A stretch of DNA of 64,000 nt from a virus. A program made the translations under genes and the position numbers. The notes beneath the pieces were generated by a model. That model made no database searches. It had not been told where the DNA came from and was given only the letters and a program-made list of their open reading frames with translations. The stretch spans positions 62,001 to 126,000 of IMG/VR virus record IMGVR_UViG_3300025073_000025. One strand, 5' to 3'. Below, one piece after another: positions 45,217-53,551 of the stretch (position 1 is its first letter; the number at the start of each line of letters is the position of its first letter).

Positions 45217-46533
45217 CTAACTATACATTTGCATGAGATATCCGGTTAAATATCTCACTTGTGTATCTGACATTTTCTGTGAGAATTTATTACCATAAGT
45301 TGAAAAATGGAAAATCTCACCATTAAAGCGTGCTGTCCCACTATAAACCTGACCGAGATATATGCTCGTAGAATTTGTAGGAACCCAAACCGTGTTACCC
45401 TTAGTCAAAATTTGATTACCATTCAGCCATACATCAGTGTTGCCTGATATTCCTGAAACAACCAAAACATTAACCCCGTGTTGCTTCCAATATGGAGAAT
45501 ATATGGAGGAAGCTATTGCCTGCACCTCGTACCCTCCCATTATCACGTATAAAGCATTACTACCCACATTAGCTGCTTTGACAACTGCGTATTGAAATGC
45601 CCCAGCAGCAGAACTGTACAAATAAGAATAAGCGTTATTCGTGTAAACAAAGTTAGGTCTGAACGCCACCACTATTGTTTGGTAGGTATTGTTATATATT
45701 CCTGTAACATTACTATTCAACAAATAATCCGAAGTCCCATCTAGGTCATAACCGGGGCTCATAAAGGCAGGCATCGTAGAAGCAGTTGTACCATCCCCAA
45801 GTTTGAAATCCCGCCCGTGTCCGCTTTTGTCTTTGGTTATTTGATTTGTGCCGTTAGAAGTTTGACTTTTCATATCTAAAAAAACGTCGGCGACTGAAAA
45901 AAAGTTGAATGTACTATTATCATATAAATCTAATGCTTCTGTTTCGGTCAATAGGGTATTGTATATAGATATAGAATGTATATTCCCAACAAAGGGAGAA
46001 CTCATACTGCCATAGTAATATGCGCCGATAACCGCTGTGGTATAATTTGCTAAAGGCGTCCAAGCAACTCCCGAAGACCCAGCCAGCACCCCATTCAACC
46101 AAACTTTGTTCGTCCCAGAGACACAAGCCGCTGTTATTACATTCCTCTCGTTTACTCTCCAAAGACCAGCTACAGAAGAACCACCAATAACCGAGACACC
46201 GTCCCCAATATACACGGAAATCCCAGACCCTGCATTCTTGGCTACCAATAATTTTACACTATTTGTATATGCGCTAAACAAATATCGTGTTGCACCATCT
46301 GTACATACGAAAGATGGTGTAAATTCAATACTTATGCTTATCTTATTACTAGTCAAATAAGAAGAAGGGTAATAACTAATATAATTAGTAATGCCGTCAA
46401 AATACGCCCCTTTCACACTATTATAAGATAGACTTCCAGCTATAGTTCCACCATCTTCAGCAATAGAAGTAGAAGAACGTAAATCAAACCGTTTGGTAAG
46501 TTTCTCACCTTGGATTTTAGGAAGTGTTTGCAC
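45217..46533 (-). CDS. Double LamG/concanavalin-like virion surface protein
   Basis: A 438-residue protein with two similar jelly-roll domains. Domain 1 (about residues 15-205) has GAYFDGITNYISYYPSS, then ISIEFTPSF, NKVWLNGVLAGSSG and IHSISIYNTLLTETEALDLY. Domain 2 (about 215-435) repeats it with YDLDGTSDYLLN, QTIVVAFRPNF, TDVWLNGNQI and IFHFSTYGNK. Tandem duplication is clear, although the domains have diverged. It is adjacent to 43261-45162, another LamG-type protein. A ligand-binding decoration of the capsid or neck is inferred. No signal peptide or membrane anchor is visible. It lies downstream of a GIY-YIG nuclease gene. Confidence 0.65.
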   Translation of the reverse strand: MQTLPKIQGEKLTKRFDLRSSTSIAEDGGTIAGSLSYNSVKGAYFDGITNYISYYPSSYLTSNKISISIEFTPSFVCTDGATRYLFSAYTNSVKLLVAKNAGSGISVYIGDGVSVIGGSSVAGLWRVNERNVITAACVSGTNKVWLNGVLAGSSGVAWTPLANYTTAVIGAYYYGSMSSPFVGNIHSISIYNTLLTETEALDLYDNSTFNFFSVADVFLDMKSQTSNGTNQITKDKSGHGRDFKLGDGTTASTMPAFMSPGYDLDGTSDYLLNSNVTGIYNNTYQTIVVAFRPNFVYTNNAYSYLYSSAAGAFQYAVVKAANVGSNALYVIMGGYEVQAIASSIYSPYWKQHGVNVLVVSGISGNTDVWLNGNQILTKGNTVWVPTNSTSIYLGQVYSGTARFNGEIFHFSTYGNKFSQKMSDTQVRYLTGYLMQMYS

Positions 46534-46576
46534 TAGTTTTACCTATAGGTTATCCTTTATAGCTAGACCCACAAAT

Positions 46577-47359
46577 TTAAAGTTTTGTCGCCAAACTACA
46601 CCTACATTTTCTATTCCTACCAGACTCTGACATCTTTTTTCTTGTCTCACAAGAAAACACCTGCTTAACTCTTTTTACGCTTACACTCTGATTCACTGGT
46701 GTTGTTAGTGCCCTCTCCGTAGACCACCCTAACTGAAATATTCTTGAACTCAAAGTTAGTCTACTTATTCCTGTACACTTAGCCCACTCGCCCAACACCT
46801 TGACCTCCCCCATAAACTCAAGTTCGACAGCCTGCTTAGCCACCAACATCTTTTTCTTAGTCTCTTCCGTATGGTGCCTTCCATAAAAATGGTTATCCTC
46901 ACCTATGTTTCTACCTATGCGCGCGCTAGAAAGCCCCCTCTTGGTTTCCTCCGTATGGTGCTTACCATAGAAAGGATTAGAAGAACCAGCCATCGACAAA
47001 GAGATCCTTTTTCTAGTCTCATCTGAATGTTTTACTCCCAAACAACTCCCAGCAGAAGGGCTAATATTGTACCCCTTGTCAAAATTAACTACCTCTAGCA
47101 AATCAATCCAATACTGTTCTCTTGAAATTAAAGTCCTTTTGTTGTCTACAAACTCTAAAACACCAAAATAAAAAGATTCTGCACCATACTTATTCCAAGA
47201 ATTCTGAAGATGGGGATTCTCATGAGCCCCCCTGTTTAAAGACGAGCGATGATCATACCAGCGCCTCTTAATATTCACGGAGCTTCCTACATAAGATTTT
47301 CCATTCACAGTATTAATAATGGTATAAATACCGGACTTACACTCACAACTATTATTCAT
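46577..47359 (-). CDS. GIY-YIG homing endonuclease
   Basis: A 260-residue GIY-YIG enzyme: GIY at 10-12, YVG at 23-25, the conserved Arg near 32-33, catalytic Glu81 (REQYWI) and GYNI later. The C-terminal half has three NUMOD3-like segments (GSSNPFYGKHHTEETKRGL; GEDNHFYGRHHTEETKKKM) and an HTH-like repeat (VKVLGEWAKCTGISRLTL, then GWSTERAL) similar to those of 25291-26058. The shared GWSxERALTTPV ending suggests common ancestry. Ribosome binding site GAGG lies 7 bases upstream. The gene separates the LamG-like 45217-46533 from the repeat protein 47391-49037. It probably cuts DNA at a target in one of these genes. Confidence 0.9.
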   Translation of the reverse strand: MNNSCECKSGIYTIINTVNGKSYVGSSVNIKRRWYDHRSSLNRGAHENPHLQNSWNKYGAESFYFGVLEFVDNKRTLISREQYWIDLLEVVNFDKGYNISPSAGSCLGVKHSDETRKRISLSMAGSSNPFYGKHHTEETKRGLSSARIGRNIGEDNHFYGRHHTEETKKKMLVAKQAVELEFMGEVKVLGEWAKCTGISRLTLSSRIFQLGWSTERALTTPVNQSVSVKRVKQVFSCETRKKMSESGRNRKCRCSLATKL

Positions 47360-47390
47360 AAAAACCTCATAAGCTAACTACTTAATATTA

Positions 47391-49037
47391 TTAATAAATT
47401 CCACAGAAATATACAGCGTAAGTTCCCGATGTAGCAGAAACCTTAACACGTAGATATTTCGCTGTGACCGGAGTGTCAAATTCCAATAAAGAGGAAGCAG
47501 TAACATAATGCACACTAAACCTGTCATATGTATAAGGCATATACGTGCATGATGCGGCAGCAGTGCCGTCATCTTGCAAAGTAAGATCAACGGCACCAGA
47601 TACCGTCCCAGCAGTAAAAGAATACTGTAGGCTCATGTTTTGCAGCCCTGCTACGTCCACGTAAGCATATACATCCCCGGTTGCCGCCGTGCCTGTAAGC
47701 AAAGTCGCTGAAGTATAGGTAGAAGGACCAGGATTTAATATCAAAACATTCTGCGCATTGGCACTAGTATTAACTGTTTTCTGAGGACCCCACAAAAATA
47801 CGTCATAAGTATCTGTGGCAACAAAGCTAGCCCCTGTAACAGTAAGTACCCCAGTAGCCCCAACATAAGAAAATGCATAATTATAAGGACGAAGCTTAGT
47901 TTGCTTACCCGTTGTATCCAAGCGTACTACTTCTATGAATTGCACACTCGTTGGAGTAAAAAGCAGCCCTGCCAAGGTAACAGTGGCACTAGAAGTATAC
48001 GCTACAGTAAAATCCCCTTGTCCAGCAGAGTAAATAGAGGCCCCAGAGAGACTATTAGACACAGTCTCCATAGGAACACCGTCAAGTCCAATGCATTGCA
48101 CTGGAACCGTAACAGTAGACACACTTTTAGTTCCACTAGCGGGTATGAGGTCCAACGAATCCACATTGTCCGACAACTTGAAAAAGGGTGCATTACCAAG
48201 GCTCTCACCAGCAGGCATAGTAGCCCCCGTTCTGTCTACCGACTGAACAGGTACTACAATAGAAGAGACACTCTTGGAAGCATTAGCAGCCAACAGGTTT
48301 AGATCATCGCTACCGTCAGTTATCTTGCCAAAAGGTGCGTTCGTATTGATATTACCAGCAGGAGCCACCGCACCAACCTGGTCTACATTCTGAACAGGCA
48401 AAACCTGCGAAGCTGTAGTTCTAGCTGTATTAGCCGCGTCAGTGTCCAGAGTCACAGTAACATTGTCAACATTTGTATCAAAATTAAATGATGCGGACGG
48501 AACCTGCACACGTATACTATCTACAAGAATACCAGCTAGAGTATCATCTGCAGCATCGAGAGTTAGACCAACTGCAACATACTTTACATGATTCCAATCA
48601 AGACCAACCCCACTCGCCGATGTATAGCTATTACAATCCATCTTGAGATTGTTCCAACCGACAACAAGATCAGTATCAGCAACACTATAGAAAACCCCAT
48701 TTTCCGTACCGGAACTCATTAATAGTGCAATATTGTAGGATGAAACATCAGTAAGGGAAGGAATATAAACTGAGGATAGTATCAAACCTTCAGAAGAGAA
48801 AGCGTCTAGGTTATAACCATTTTTAATATCTAAAGGACGTATTATATATACGTCTTTTGTTCCGCCCGCTTGTTTAGCGAAACTGACGGAACGAGTCCCT
48901 GTAACATGTTCTGACCCTGAAGCAATAGTTATAGCCGGCCCAGCTAAGGAGGACCAATCAGAAGAGTGCTCTCCATTATCAAGGATTATTTCAAGGCGCT
49001 CTTTTGTACTATATAAATCTTTATCTGTGTATCTCAT
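47391..49037 (-). CDS. Virion structural protein with three tandem beta repeats
   Basis: A 548-residue protein. Residues about 1-185 resemble a ligand-binding beta sandwich (SSLAGPAITIASGSEHVTG, ending GILVDSIRVQVPS). Residues about 205-330 hold three tandem units of roughly 45-50 residues, each with a VPVQxVDxxGAxxPAGxx segment and a following FGKITDGSDDLNLLAANAS-like strand; the third unit is partial. The C-terminal part is strand-rich (VDLTLQDDGTAAASCTYMPY). No enzyme motif. Three or four cysteines only. It is the first of the beta-rich proteins after the capsid block, so it is likely exposed on the capsid or neck, by inference. Confidence 0.5.
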   Translation of the reverse strand: MRYTDKDLYSTKERLEIILDNGEHSSDWSSLAGPAITIASGSEHVTGTRSVSFAKQAGGTKDVYIIRPLDIKNGYNLDAFSSEGLILSSVYIPSLTDVSSYNIALLMSSGTENGVFYSVADTDLVVGWNNLKMDCNSYTSASGVGLDWNHVKYVAVGLTLDAADDTLAGILVDSIRVQVPSASFNFDTNVDNVTVTLDTDAANTARTTASQVLPVQNVDQVGAVAPAGNINTNAPFGKITDGSDDLNLLAANASKSVSSIVVPVQSVDRTGATMPAGESLGNAPFFKLSDNVDSLDLIPASGTKSVSTVTVPVQCIGLDGVPMETVSNSLSGASIYSAGQGDFTVAYTSSATVTLAGLLFTPTSVQFIEVVRLDTTGKQTKLRPYNYAFSYVGATGVLTVTGASFVATDTYDVFLWGPQKTVNTSANAQNVLILNPGPSTYTSATLLTGTAATGDVYAYVDVAGLQNMSLQYSFTAGTVSGAVDLTLQDDGTAAASCTYMPYTYDRFSVHYVTASSLLEFDTPVTAKYLRVKVSATSGTYAVYFCGIY

Positions 49038-49145
49038 TTTTTATTGTTCCACCTATCATATATTTTTTAGCACTATATATTCAGGGCACGATTAAAAAGT
49101 CCTCTTATTTATTATTATTGGATTCTTTTTTACCCCGCCAAAAAA

Positions 49146-49490
49146 TTATGGACCTACCACCCTTGGTGTTTTAAGATTTTCTACAACTACACGAGCAACC
49201 TTTTTAGAATCAAAGTCAACCGCCCAATTACCTTCTGGTAGAGACATATGGTCTACTATATTTTTCTTAGCCTCAGCAGCATTATGTTCTGCTGTGTTAC
49301 ACACGTTGGTCAGGTGTGCAAGTACCTGATGCAGTCTTCCAAGTTCCACCCTCGCATTATTAAGCTCGTCCGCATAGGAACGAAGCTTCTCTAAATCCTC
49401 ATAACACTCCTCAGGAATATCCAACATAGTAGCAGAATCCACTGGCACCTTTTGACCTTGTACGCCAACTCTATCATGTACTAAACTCAT
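49146..49490 (-). CDS. Small coiled-coil protein of the head block
   Basis: A 114-residue protein, not recognised by family. Residues about 25-80 form a helix with heptad-like spacing (CYEDLEKLRSYADELNNARV, then ELGRLHQVLAHLTNVC). The C-terminus (VDFDSKKVARVVVENLKTP) is a beta strand pair. Good Shine-Dalgarno (TAGGAGG) lies 7 bases upstream. It follows the membrane-protein gene at short distance, and its stop is 6 bases before a GC-core motif. A small virion or assembly factor is possible. Confidence 0.45.
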   Translation of the reverse strand: MSLVHDRVGVQGQKVPVDSATMLDIPEECYEDLEKLRSYADELNNARVELGRLHQVLAHLTNVCNTAEHNAAEAKKNIVDHMSLPEGNWAVDFDSKKVARVVVENLKTPRVVGP

Positions 49491-49507
49491 TCTAAACCTC
49501 CTAAAAT

Positions 49508-49864
49508 CTAGGTGTTTTTTCTATCAACACCCTTGTTATAATATACCCTATCTTGTAGATTATGTATATAATTTGCCAATCTATGACAAATTATCATAAA
49601 CATAAATATATCTAATAAAACAAACCCAAAAAATTTCAGCGGGCTAAAAATAAAAACCAAACCTGTAATAAAAATGCTCATCCAAGCGCTGCAGCAGTAT
49701 CCACAGTCAAAAGCTCTTCCAAAGAAATGTAAAATTTTACTTCTTCCTTCAAAAGACAAAAGCCAATCAACAAAAGGAGCAAATATAAGAGACTTTGAAA
49801 GAAGTTCAGTAAGAGCTTCTATAACTATAGAACATATAAGAATGAAAACAAAATAATGAAACAT
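49508..49864 (-). CDS. Small membrane protein with a CxxCC motif
   Basis: A 118-residue protein with three likely transmembrane helices: residues 3-22 (FHYFVFILICSIVIEAL), about 60-80 (AWMSIFITGLVFIFSPL) and 80-100 (FGFVLLDIFMFMIICH). Between the first two is a CGYCC site (Cys54, 57, 58) before AW, like the small phage and bacillus DUF1360-type membrane proteins that have a CxYCxxxW motif. The C-terminus is basic. It abuts 49865-50329. It probably acts at the host membrane, but the function is unknown, and a membrane protein among structural genes is unusual. Confidence 0.6.
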   Translation of the reverse strand: MFHYFVFILICSIVIEALTELLSKSLIFAPFVDWLLSFEGRSKILHFFGRAFDCGYCCSAWMSIFITGLVFIFSPLKFFGFVLLDIFMFMIICHRLANYIHNLQDRVYYNKGVDRKNT

Positions 49865-50329
49865 TTATAGTAGTTCTGAAATCCTTTCATGAATATATTT
49901 TAGGAGAGTTTCCTTTCCTGCTCGACCCTTACAGAGTGTAAGTGCCCTTCGTAACTTTGTCTTACTATTTATTGTTCGTATAATTCTTTTTGGGTCGTCT
50001 TTAATTTTGAGTTCAGATATATCTCGTGCTGTTAGCTTATTTGGGGGAACTTGTTTTACAAATAGTTCTCTTTCTTCTTCAAGCCTTTCTGGGGATTTTT
50101 CTTCTGGCGCCGAAGAAATTTCTATATCACCTATAATTATCTCAAAACCAGGGATCATCTTATTCTTTTCTAACCACTCAAGAAAATTTGTATCAAACTC
50201 CCCTCCATAATCTTTAGAATAAAGACTATATAAATCGCTCAAGGATATCTTTGCTCCAAAATATACTGAACGTTTAAATATAAACTTGGCCCTTCCTGTA
50301 TTATTCAATACAAAACCACTAATACTCAT
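49865..50329 (-). CDS. Hypothetical protein following the nuclease pair
   Basis: A 154-residue protein: beta-rich N-terminus (MSISGFVLNNTGRAKFIFKR), an acidic Pro/Glu-rich linker (SAPEEKSPERLEEERELFVK) and a basic helical C-terminus (TKLRRALTLCKGRAGKETLL). No family recognised. Its AAGGAGG ribosome binding site and ATG lie inside the last codons of the nuclease gene 50319-51767 (11-base overlap). It is followed without a gap by the membrane protein gene. It may be a small virion or tail-connected protein. No evidence fixes a role. Confidence 0.5.
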   Translation of the reverse strand: MSISGFVLNNTGRAKFIFKRSVYFGAKISLSDLYSLYSKDYGGEFDTNFLEWLEKNKMIPGFEIIIGDIEISSAPEEKSPERLEEERELFVKQVPPNKLTARDISELKIKDDPKRIIRTINSKTKLRRALTLCKGRAGKETLLKYIHERISELL

Positions 50330-51767
50330 ACTTTCCCTCCTTTTGAAAACTACCTACTGAGAACTTTTTTCCCGCCCTAAAATCACTTTCCCAAACATAT
50401 TTTATACTATATCCCACGGACCTTATCAGGTCGAAACGTTCAAGAGTTTCATAGTAAAGCTGGCCATAGGTCCTTTTATTAAAAGGATTTCTGTCTAAAG
50501 ACTGACATACCCTAGGATCGCCGTGCCAAATAGTACCTAGAAACTCATAAACAGTTTTGGTTTCCGGGTTAAAACCATCAACCCTAAAAGACTTAGTACC
50601 TACATTTATTAAAAATTCCCTTGTAGTACCTACATTATTGGGTACCCCTAAAAAATCCAGCCACTGCTGTGAAATCTTAGAGATAGGCCCCCCACAAATA
50701 TATGGGTTACCACTCCCGTGAACCCTACTGTAGATTGTTGCCGGCCACTCATAAAAAACCCCACCAACCTCCTCACACCACCAGGCCCTTTTACCAGACC
50801 CTATAGTATAACATTCGGGACCTTTTTTATTCCTGGTTGGGTGCCATTGTTTAACTAAATCGGGACATAGCGATGCCAAATCATTTCCATACCCCACAGA
50901 TTGACCAGACAAATAGGGGTTATTACAACCAAGCTTAACTCTGCTATAAATAGACATCTGCCACTCATATACAACCCCACCGACCTCTTGTACCCACCAA
51001 ACCTTCTTCGGTGAGCCACAGGTATAATGCTCTGGCCCTTTCTTATTTTTAGTAGGGTGCCACTGTCTAGCTAAATCAGGCATCAAAGTAGCCAAATCGT
51101 TACCATAACCAGCCTTATGCCCCGATAAATAAGGATTACCTTGCTCAAGCCTTACTCTATTATGTATAATGGCTTCCCACTCGTAAAAAACTCCACCAGC
51201 CTCCTCGCACCACCAAACTTTTTTGCTGGACATTGGAACATAACACTCCGGGCCCTTTTCGTTTTTAGTTGGGTGCCATTGTTTAGCTAAATCTGGACGT
51301 AGCGAAGCTAAATCATTCCCATACCCAACCGCCCTACCAGACAAATATGGGTTGTTATCTCCCCTAACCCTGTGGTATATGGGAGACAACCACTCGTACA
51401 CAACCCCCTCAATCTCCTCAAGCCACCACACTTTCTTATGGGTACCTATGGTGTACTGCTCTGGGCCCTTTTCGTTTTTAGTTGGGTGCCATTGTTTAGC
51501 TAAATCTGGACGTAGCGAAGCTAAATCATTTCCATACCCCACAGATTGACCACAAATATATGGATTACCTGCACCGTTACTAACCCTATTTTGTATCTTT
51601 GCTTTCCATTCATAAAAAACACCATCTTTTTCTTCAAACCACCAGGCTTTTTTACAAGACTTTGGTAAATATTGTTCAGGGCCCCCCTTATTCTTAGTAA
51701 GGTGCCATTGTTTAGCTAAGTCCGGATAGAGAACAGCCAAATTATACTCTTTAGATAGCTTTCCCAC
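50319..51767 (-). CDS. Homing-endonuclease-like protein: five degenerate type-B repeats lacking zinc ligands, plus Vsr-like nuclease
   Basis: A 482-residue protein with a GTG start and no strong ribosome binding site (9 bases after the upstream stop), so the start is uncertain. Five repeats of 71 residues carry the DUF4379-type frame (GYGNDLASLRPDLAKQWHPT, KKVWW, YEW, RV), but the CPYC ligands of other arrays are replaced by NPYxxG in all five repeats, and HEW by YEW. The array probably no longer binds zinc. Two segments are identical for 68 bp at a 213-bp offset. The nuclease domain is intact: FRVDGFNPETKTVYEFLGTI, then WHGDP, RTYGQLYYET and KYVWESDF. The last codons contain the ribosome binding site of the following gene. 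Confidence 0.78.
   Translation of the reverse strand: MGKLSKEYNLAVLYPDLAKQWHLTKNKGGPEQYLPKSCKKAWWFEEKDGVFYEWKAKIQNRVSNGAGNPYICGQSVGYGNDLASLRPDLAKQWHPTKNEKGPEQYTIGTHKKVWWLEEIEGVVYEWLSPIYHRVRGDNNPYLSGRAVGYGNDLASLRPDLAKQWHPTKNEKGPECYVPMSSKKVWWCEEAGGVFYEWEAIIHNRVRLEQGNPYLSGHKAGYGNDLATLMPDLARQWHPTKNKKGPEHYTCGSPKKVWWVQEVGGVVYEWQMSIYSRVKLGCNNPYLSGQSVGYGNDLASLCPDLVKQWHPTRNKKGPECYTIGSGKRAWWCEEVGGVFYEWPATIYSRVHGSGNPYICGGPISKISQQWLDFLGVPNNVGTTREFLINVGTKSFRVDGFNPETKTVYEFLGTIWHGDPRVCQSLDRNPFNKRTYGQLYYETLERFDLIRSVGYSIKYVWESDFRAGKKFSVGSFQKEGKYEY
51250..51317 (-). repeat. 68-bp exact direct repeat in the type-B array, copy 1
   Basis: Identical to 51463-51530 over all 68 bases, at an offset of 213 bp, which is exactly one repeat unit (71 codons). 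This implies very recent unit duplication or gene conversion inside the array. Confidence 0.9.
51463..51530 (-). repeat. 68-bp exact direct repeat in the type-B array, copy 2
   Basis: Partner of 51250-51317. Bases flanking the two copies differ (TCCATACCCC against CCCATACCCA on the plus strand), so the copies are units in a tandem array rather than a sequencing artefact of one unit. Confidence 0.9.
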
Positions 51768-51775
51768 AACAAAAA

Positions 51776-53434
51776 CTAGAGCTCCATAACATATGTTCTA
51801 TGTCCACAATCAAATATGCGATCGTAGCCCTGTTCTCTCCTAAGCTCCCACTCACTTTTTCCAGTGAGTCTTTCTTCCGGAGTTTTTCTCAATCCTTGAT
51901 TGCGGACCCGTACTTTATAATCAGGACTAATATAGTGAGGCGTATATTTAGTGTATGATTGCATTACCAATCCCAGCTGCTCGTAGACGGGCCGAAGTGA
52001 CTCATAGCGTCTGTCGCAATAGCTCTTAATCACCTCAAAGTCCTGCTCTATAGCAAACTCCTTAGCTTTGCCAAACAACTTTGACGCTCCGCCTACAATA
52101 CTATACCCACCCCTAGAAGCGAACCGCTTTATTTCAAGAACCCGTTTCCCGCCCGACGTATGAGCGCGAGCGGGGAACCCTGCCGTAAGTACAGCTACCA
52201 ATAAATCCTTATAATATAAACCCCACCTTTTAGTTGAATTACTTTTACCTTGTAAGTGAAATTCTAACAAAAATGCATTTGCTGTTTTTGAATCTATTTC
52301 TCGTATTTCACACTGTCGTGCGTATACTCGTTTTAGTCCAACACCTATTGCGTTCTGTATTCTTGAAAGAACTACTTCCTTTCTATTGGTGTATTCATCT
52401 TCGAACACTACTAGAAGCCTTATGCCCTTCTGGTTGCAAGCTACCATTTTATCATAGTGATATCGGTTCGTCTTGCCTCCGGAGACCTCGGAATGGTAAT
52501 AAAGACCACAAAATTCTATAGCAACTTTTTTCGCGGGAATAAAAATATCCAATTCATAAGGACCTATAGTTTCCCTATCATTACATATTACTTCTTCTTC
52601 ACTTAATAAAGAAATAACAAAATCCCTAATCTCACGTTCTGGTTTTGAAGACATTCTATTACACCTCGGACATTCTTGTGGACGATTAAAACAATTCCAA
52701 CTTACAGACCATTTATGTCCCAAAGGACAAGTACAGTCCAACTTTTTCTTGTTGCCCTCATATATATCTGAATTTAACGTATATCCCCTTTTACCAAACT
52801 CTTCCCTCAAAAAAGGTATAGTTAATAAAGCATTATTAGCACAGTCTGGGCATCTATACTTTCTACTAAAGTTATTCCAAGACATATAATTTATATGTCC
52901 TTCTTTACACTTATATCTTAAAAGTTTCTTAGATCCCACATAATTATCCGACAATAAGGTATAACCCATAACAACAAAGTGTTCTTTTATCTTGCTATAT
53001 GTTGGTAGTGTTTTTCTCCAACACTCACTACAATGAGGTCTATTATAGAAATGGCTATAACTCATTTCCGTGGTATGCCCATGAGTACACCTTATCTTTA
53101 TGGGTGTTTTATTATCTACATAGGTATCGGAAACAAGGTCGAAACCATAAACCTTTAAAACTTCTATCACTACCTCTTTAGTTATTGGCATATTGTTGGT
53201 TTCACAAGGACACCGCTTACCAACCCTAAAATCACTCCACCTAACAAACCACCTATGGCCATTAGGACACAAGGTCTCTAATTTAATTTTATTATTTTTA
53301 TAACTATCTGAAACCAGGGTATAACTAAATGCCCCCATATAGACACCAATCTCGTCCAGCTTATTTCTACACCAGGCTATCTTCCTATCCACATTTAAAC
53401 ACTTTTTATTTTCTTGTACCTTATTATTGCTCAT
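51776..53434 (-). CDS. Homing-endonuclease-like protein: four type-A zinc ribbons plus Vsr-like (EDxHD) nuclease
   Basis: Start at ATG 53434, 8 bases after GGAG, gives 552 residues. Four repeats of type A lie in about residues 20-270; the first ends CPNGH then CPCE, later ones CKEGH with CPDC and CPLGH with CPRC. The nuclease region has PYELDIFIPAKKVAIEFCGL, then YYHSE, and later KGIRLLVVFEDEYTNRKE, the D/E/H/E-type pattern of Vsr-like homing endonucleases, followed by about 230 residues with conserved Tyr/Arg. It is the closest relative of 27226-29256. It lies just after the MCP gene and its hairpin, and directly before the type-B nuclease gene. A target in or near MCP is likely but unproved. 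Confidence 0.8.
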   Translation of the reverse strand: MSNNKVQENKKCLNVDRKIAWCRNKLDEIGVYMGAFSYTLVSDSYKNNKIKLETLCPNGHRWFVRWSDFRVGKRCPCETNNMPITKEVVIEVLKVYGFDLVSDTYVDNKTPIKIRCTHGHTTEMSYSHFYNRPHCSECWRKTLPTYSKIKEHFVVMGYTLLSDNYVGSKKLLRYKCKEGHINYMSWNNFSRKYRCPDCANNALLTIPFLREEFGKRGYTLNSDIYEGNKKKLDCTCPLGHKWSVSWNCFNRPQECPRCNRMSSKPEREIRDFVISLLSEEEVICNDRETIGPYELDIFIPAKKVAIEFCGLYYHSEVSGGKTNRYHYDKMVACNQKGIRLLVVFEDEYTNRKEVVLSRIQNAIGVGLKRVYARQCEIREIDSKTANAFLLEFHLQGKSNSTKRWGLYYKDLLVAVLTAGFPARAHTSGGKRVLEIKRFASRGGYSIVGGASKLFGKAKEFAIEQDFEVIKSYCDRRYESLRPVYEQLGLVMQSYTKYTPHYISPDYKVRVRNQGLRKTPEERLTGKSEWELRREQGYDRIFDCGHRTYVMEL

Positions 53435-53458
53435 AAACACATCTCCGTCTTCTTAATA

Positions 53459-53487
53459 AAAATAAGAAAAAAGAAGAAAAATGTAAA
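53459..53487 (-). promoter_or_regulatory. Weak promoter candidate before the nuclease gene
   Basis: Minus-strand TTTACA (53487-53482) and TATTTT (53464-53459) are 17 bases apart, in a T-rich tract. The -35 box equals those at 43156-43161 and 30554-30559. It could let the nuclease gene be expressed separately from MCP, but the -10 box is poor. Confidence 0.25.
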
Positions 53488-53506
53488 GAAAGAAATTAAA
53501 AACTTG

Positions 53507-53536
53507 TACCAGTTAGGTACTAAAACCTAACTGGTA
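53507..53536 (-). terminator. Strong hairpin after the major capsid protein gene
   Basis: A perfect 12-bp stem (TACCAGTTAGGT with ACCTAACTGGTA) and a 6-base loop lie 15 bases after the MCP stop codon. On the minus strand the stem is followed by CAAGTTTTTAATTTC. This is the best terminator-like structure in the window and could also protect the abundant MCP mRNA from 3-prime decay. Confidence 0.75.
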
Positions 53537-53551
53537 GGAAACTCTAATTAA

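Noticed and set aside
50319-51767. Repeat array considered as a CRISPR-like or minisatellite element
   Set aside because: Unit length is 213 bp, in frame, and each unit encodes a protein repeat; there are no spacers.
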